8,207 nt of DNA from Bifidobacteriaceae bacterium (GTDB lineage Bacteria > Actinomycetota > Actinomycetes > Actinomycetales > WQXJ01), in assembly GCA_031255075.1 (NCBI GenBank), contig JAIRTF010000203.1:1-8207 (forward strand). Direction: 5' to 3'. Positions 6,012 to 8,207 of this stretch are shown one piece after another. The position numbers and the translations under genes were made by a program. Within the stretch, counting starts at the first letter, position 1. Every line of letters starts with the position of its first letter. The notes under the pieces are model-generated. The model saw only the letters and a list, made by a program, of their open reading frames with translations, searched no databases and was not told the DNA's origin.

Positions 6012-7411
6012 TGGCGGAACCGATCCGCTGCGGCCAGCGCCGCCTCCAACTGCTCAGCCACCCGCTGCGGTGCGGTTCCGCCCACACCGTCACGGCCGGC
6101 CAGAGCCGCCTCCACGGTCAACCCAGCCAAGGCCTCGGCCGTCAACCGCGAATCCAGGCCGGCGATGTCCGCGGCATCCAACTCCCACAGTTCTTTGCCG
6201 GCGGCTTCCGCCCGCTGAACTACCTGGCCGGTCAGTTCATGGGCGTCGCGGAACGGCATGCCCTGCCGAACCAACCATTCGGCCAAATCGGTAGCCAAGG
6301 CGTGGCCTTTGGGCGCCAATTGAGCCAGGCGGGCGGCATCGAACTCCAAGGTGGCGACCAGTCCGGCCATGGCCGGGAGCAGCAGGGAGAGCGTATCGGC
6401 GGCATCGAACACCGGCTCTTTGTCTTCCTGCAGGTCCCGGTTGTAGGCCAAGGGCAGGCCCTTCAAAGTGGCCAACAGACCAGCCAGATCGCCGATCAGC
6501 CGGCCGGCTTTGCCGCGCGCCAATTCGGCGATGTCCGGGTTCTTCTTCTGCGGCATGATCGAAGAACCGGTCGAATACGAATCATGCAGTTTGACGTAAC
6601 CGAATTCGGCTGTCGACCAAATCACGATCTCTTCGGCCAGGCGGGACAAGTCCACGCCGATCAGGGCCGCCACGAAGACCAATTCGGCCACCACGTCACG
6701 GGCAGCGGTGGCGTCTATCGAGTTCTCGCAAGGCTCACCCAATCCCAAGGATCTGGCCACCAAAGCCGGGTCCAGCCCCAGGGTGGAACCAGCTAAAGCC
6801 CCCGCCCCGTAGGGCGAACGCCGGGCCCGGGCGTCCCATTCGACAATCCTCTCCGCATCCCGCAGCAGCGGCCAAACATGGGCCAACAGATGATGGGCCA
6901 AGACCACCGGCTGGGCGTGTTGCATGTGCGTCCGCCCCGGCATGGCGGTGTTCAAATGCTGGCCGGCCTGTTCCGCCAAAGCATCGACCACGTCCAGCAG
7001 GCCGCCAACCAGGCCGCGGGCTTGTTCCCGCATCCACAACCGCACCAGGGTGGCGATCTGGTCATTGCGGGACCGGCCGGCCCGCAGTTTGCCGCCCAAC
7101 TCGGCGCCGGCTATCTCAACCAGCCGCCGTTCCAGGGCCGAATGGACGTCTTCATCCTGTTCAGCCGGCTGGAACTGACCCAAGCGGACTTCTTCAGCCA
7201 ACACATCCAAAGCCACTTGCATGTCGTGTTCTTCGGATTCGGTCAACAAACCAGCCTGGGCCAGAGCATAGGCGTGGGCTTTGGAGCCGGTGATGTCCAC
7301 AGCGGCCAGCCGCCAATCAAACTGGGTTGATTTGGACAGCGCCGCCAGCTCCGGTGCCGGGCCGCCGGCAAACCGGCCGCCCCACAGACCTTTGGATCCT
7401 TCGTTAGTCAC
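5993..7411 (-). CDS. argH: Argininosuccinate lyase
   Basis: Last enzyme of arginine biosynthesis: it splits argininosuccinate into arginine and fumarate as a cytoplasmic homotetramer of the fumarase/aspartase superfamily. The 472-residue length is normal. Visible signatures are LWGGRF at 9-14, DVHSALERRL at 88-97, GKLRAGRSRNDQ at 107-118, GRTHMQHAQP at 159-168 (with the conserved catalytic-region His162), and the superfamily signature GSSIMPQKKNP at 282-292 with the mobile-loop serines 283-284. YNRDLQEDKEP is at 323-333 and the C-terminal GGTAP at 444-448. GTG at 7409-7411 gives the usual N-terminus (SKGLWGGRF) and has TAGGGT 7 nt upstream. An upstream in-frame extension to 7471 is open but unlike the family. 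The stop codon lies within the kinase-like gene that follows. prfA lies upstream. No other arg genes are in view, so the rest of the pathway must be encoded elsewhere. Confidence 0.97.
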   Translation of the reverse strand: MTNEGSKGLWGGRFAGGPAPELAALSKSTQFDWRLAAVDITGSKAHAYALAQAGLLTESEEHDMQVALDVLAEEVRLGQFQPAEQDEDVHSALERRLVEIAGAELGGKLRAGRSRNDQIATLVRLWMREQARGLVGGLLDVVDALAEQAGQHLNTAMPGRTHMQHAQPVVLAHHLLAHVWPLLRDAERIVEWDARARRSPYGAGALAGSTLGLDPALVARSLGLGEPCENSIDATAARDVVAELVFVAALIGVDLSRLAEEIVIWSTAEFGYVKLHDSYSTGSSIMPQKKNPDIAELARGKAGRLIGDLAGLLATLKGLPLAYNRDLQEDKEPVFDAADTLSLLLPAMAGLVATLEFDAARLAQLAPKGHALATDLAEWLVRQGMPFRDAHELTGQVVQRAEAAGKELWELDAADIAGLDSRLTAEALAGLTVEAALAGRDGVGGTAPQRVAEQLEAALAAADRFRQWVDAD

Positions 7412-7418
7412 GCCCGCT

Positions 7419-7424
7419 ACCCTA
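7419..7424 (-). promoter_or_regulatory. Candidate -10 box for leaderless argH transcript
   Basis: TAGGGT on the minus strand fits TAnnnT and ends 7 nt before the argH GTG. No purine-rich ribosome-binding site lies in the correct window, which fits a leaderless message. No convincing -35 hexamer is present. Confidence 0.5.
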
Positions 7425-7454
7425 CCGTTGGCACCCGGCCAACCAGCCCAGCCA

Positions 7455-7469
7455 GCCGCGAACAGCGGC
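7455..7469 (-). terminator. Short GC hairpin after prfA
   Basis: A 5-bp stem (GCCGC / GCGGC) with a 5-nt loop starts 5 nt after the prfA stop codon, upstream of the argH -10 box. It is short, has no T-run, and could be coincidental in GC-rich DNA. The position is the only support. Confidence 0.22.
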
Positions 7470-7474
7470 ACCGC

Positions 7475-8207
7475 TCAATCGGCGGATGCGGCCAAGCGGG
7501 CGGCGGCATCGGCCGTCACAGCTGATTCGATCACCGGACCCAGGTCGCCATCCAGCACCTGGTCCAAGTTGTAAGCCTTGAAACCGGTGCGGTGATCAGC
7601 GATCCGGTTCTCCGGGAAGTTGTAGGTGCGGATGCGTTCCGAACGGTCCACGGTGCGGACCTGGGAACGGCGCTTATCGGCTGCCTCAGCGGCGGCCTGT
7701 TCAGCTTGGGCGGCCAGAATCCGGGCCCGCAGAATCCGCAAAGCCTGTTCCTTGTTCTGCAACTGCGATTTCTCATTTTGGCAAGACACCACAATGCCGG
7801 TCGGCAAGTGAGTCACCCGGACGGCGGAGTCAGTCGTGTTGACCGATTGGCCGCCCGGTCCAGAAGACCGGAACACGTCAAACCGTAGATCATTCGGGTC
7901 AATCTGGACTTCTTCCGGGTCATCCGCTTCTGGCATGACCAGCACCCCAGCCGCCGAAGTGTGAATCCGGCCTTGGGATTCGGTCACCGGCACTCGTTGA
8001 ACCCGGTGCACACCGCCCTCATATTTGAGATGCGCCCAAACACCTTCAGCAGGCGCGGCCGGTGCTTTGGCTTTGATGGCCACTGACAGGTCCTTGACGC
8101 CGCCCAACTCGGTCTCGTTCAGGTCAAGGACCTCCATGGTCCAGCCTTGACGTTCAGCGAAACGCTGATACATGCGGAACAAATCCCCAGCAAACAAGGC
8201 GGACTCT
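7475..8207 (-). CDS. prfA: Peptide chain release factor 1, N-terminus beyond window
   Basis: Class I release factor that reads UAA and UAG in the ribosomal A site and triggers peptide release. The visible 243 residues are the C-terminal two thirds of a protein usually about 360 long. The frame is open to the window edge and begins ESALFAGDLFRMY, an internal RF1 segment. GGVHRVQRVPVTESQGRIHTS (64-84) holds the stop-codon-reading tripeptide as PVT (73-75), a form usual in actinobacterial RF1. RF2 would have SPF. FRSSGPGGQSVNTTDSAVR (112-130) holds the catalytic GGQ (118-120). DRSERIRTYNFPENRIADHR (187-206) and LDQVLDGDL (214-222) are the family's C-terminal motifs. The TTG at 8195-8197 is an internal Leu codon, not the start. 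prmC, which often follows prfA and encodes the methyltransferase for the GGQ glutamine, is not next; argH follows after 63 nt. Confidence 0.97.
   Translation of the reverse strand, partial: ESALFAGDLFRMYQRFAERQGWTMEVLDLNETELGGVKDLSVAIKAKAPAAPAEGVWAHLKYEGGVHRVQRVPVTESQGRIHTSAAGVLVMPEADDPEEVQIDPNDLRFDVFRSSGPGGQSVNTTDSAVRVTHLPTGIVVSCQNEKSQLQNKEQALRILRARILAAQAEQAAAEAADKRRSQVRTVDRSERIRTYNFPENRIADHRTGFKAYNLDQVLDGDLGPVIESAVTADAAARLAASAD

Noticed and set aside
5474..6796. 440-codon open frame on the plus strand, opposite the kinase-like gene and argH
   Set aside because: The product is low-complexity, rich in Arg, Pro, Gly and Gln, and lies antisense to two clear conserved genes. This is a normal effect of GC-rich codon bias.

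Overview
The window comes from a high-GC Gram-positive genome, most likely an actinobacterium. The evidence is GC-rich third positions, GTG starts on five minus-strand genes, an RF1 with a PVT tripeptide and TyrS/ArgH/GcvT sequences of actinobacterial type. Several genes have a TAnnnT-like hexamer 6-7 nt before the start codon, as expected for leaderless transcription. The secreted protein resembles surface proteins of Actinomycetaceae-like bacteria, but I cannot name a genus.

Six genes lie on the minus strand. Read in transcription order from the right edge they are: prfA (release factor 1, N-terminus outside the window); argH (argininosuccinate lyase); a small P-loop kinase-like gene overlapping the argH end by 19 nt; a TauE/SafE (TSUP) family membrane transporter; tyrS (tyrosyl-tRNA synthetase); and gcvT (glycine-cleavage T protein, C-terminus outside the window). 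Except for argH-kinase, each gene seems to have its own unit: a GC-rich hairpin lies after most stop codons and a candidate -10 box sits directly before the next start.

The one plus-strand gene (2423-4480) interrupts this housekeeping block between the transporter and tyrS. It encodes a 685-residue secreted protein with a signal peptide, a variant CSLREA motif, a right-handed parallel beta-helix region and one C-terminal DUF11/DUF7507-like module. The module ends abruptly and no wall or membrane anchor is visible, which suggests a shortened surface protein. Its start codon lies inside the right arm of a nested imperfect inverted repeat of about 100 bp (2327-2426), which fills much of the divergent gap to tyrS. 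This repeat is the most unusual non-coding structure here.

I saw no tRNA, rRNA, CRISPR array, transposase or phage gene. Apart from the secreted gene and its upstream repeat, this is ordinary core chromosome carrying translation (prfA, tyrS), arginine synthesis (argH), one-carbon metabolism (gcvT) and transport.
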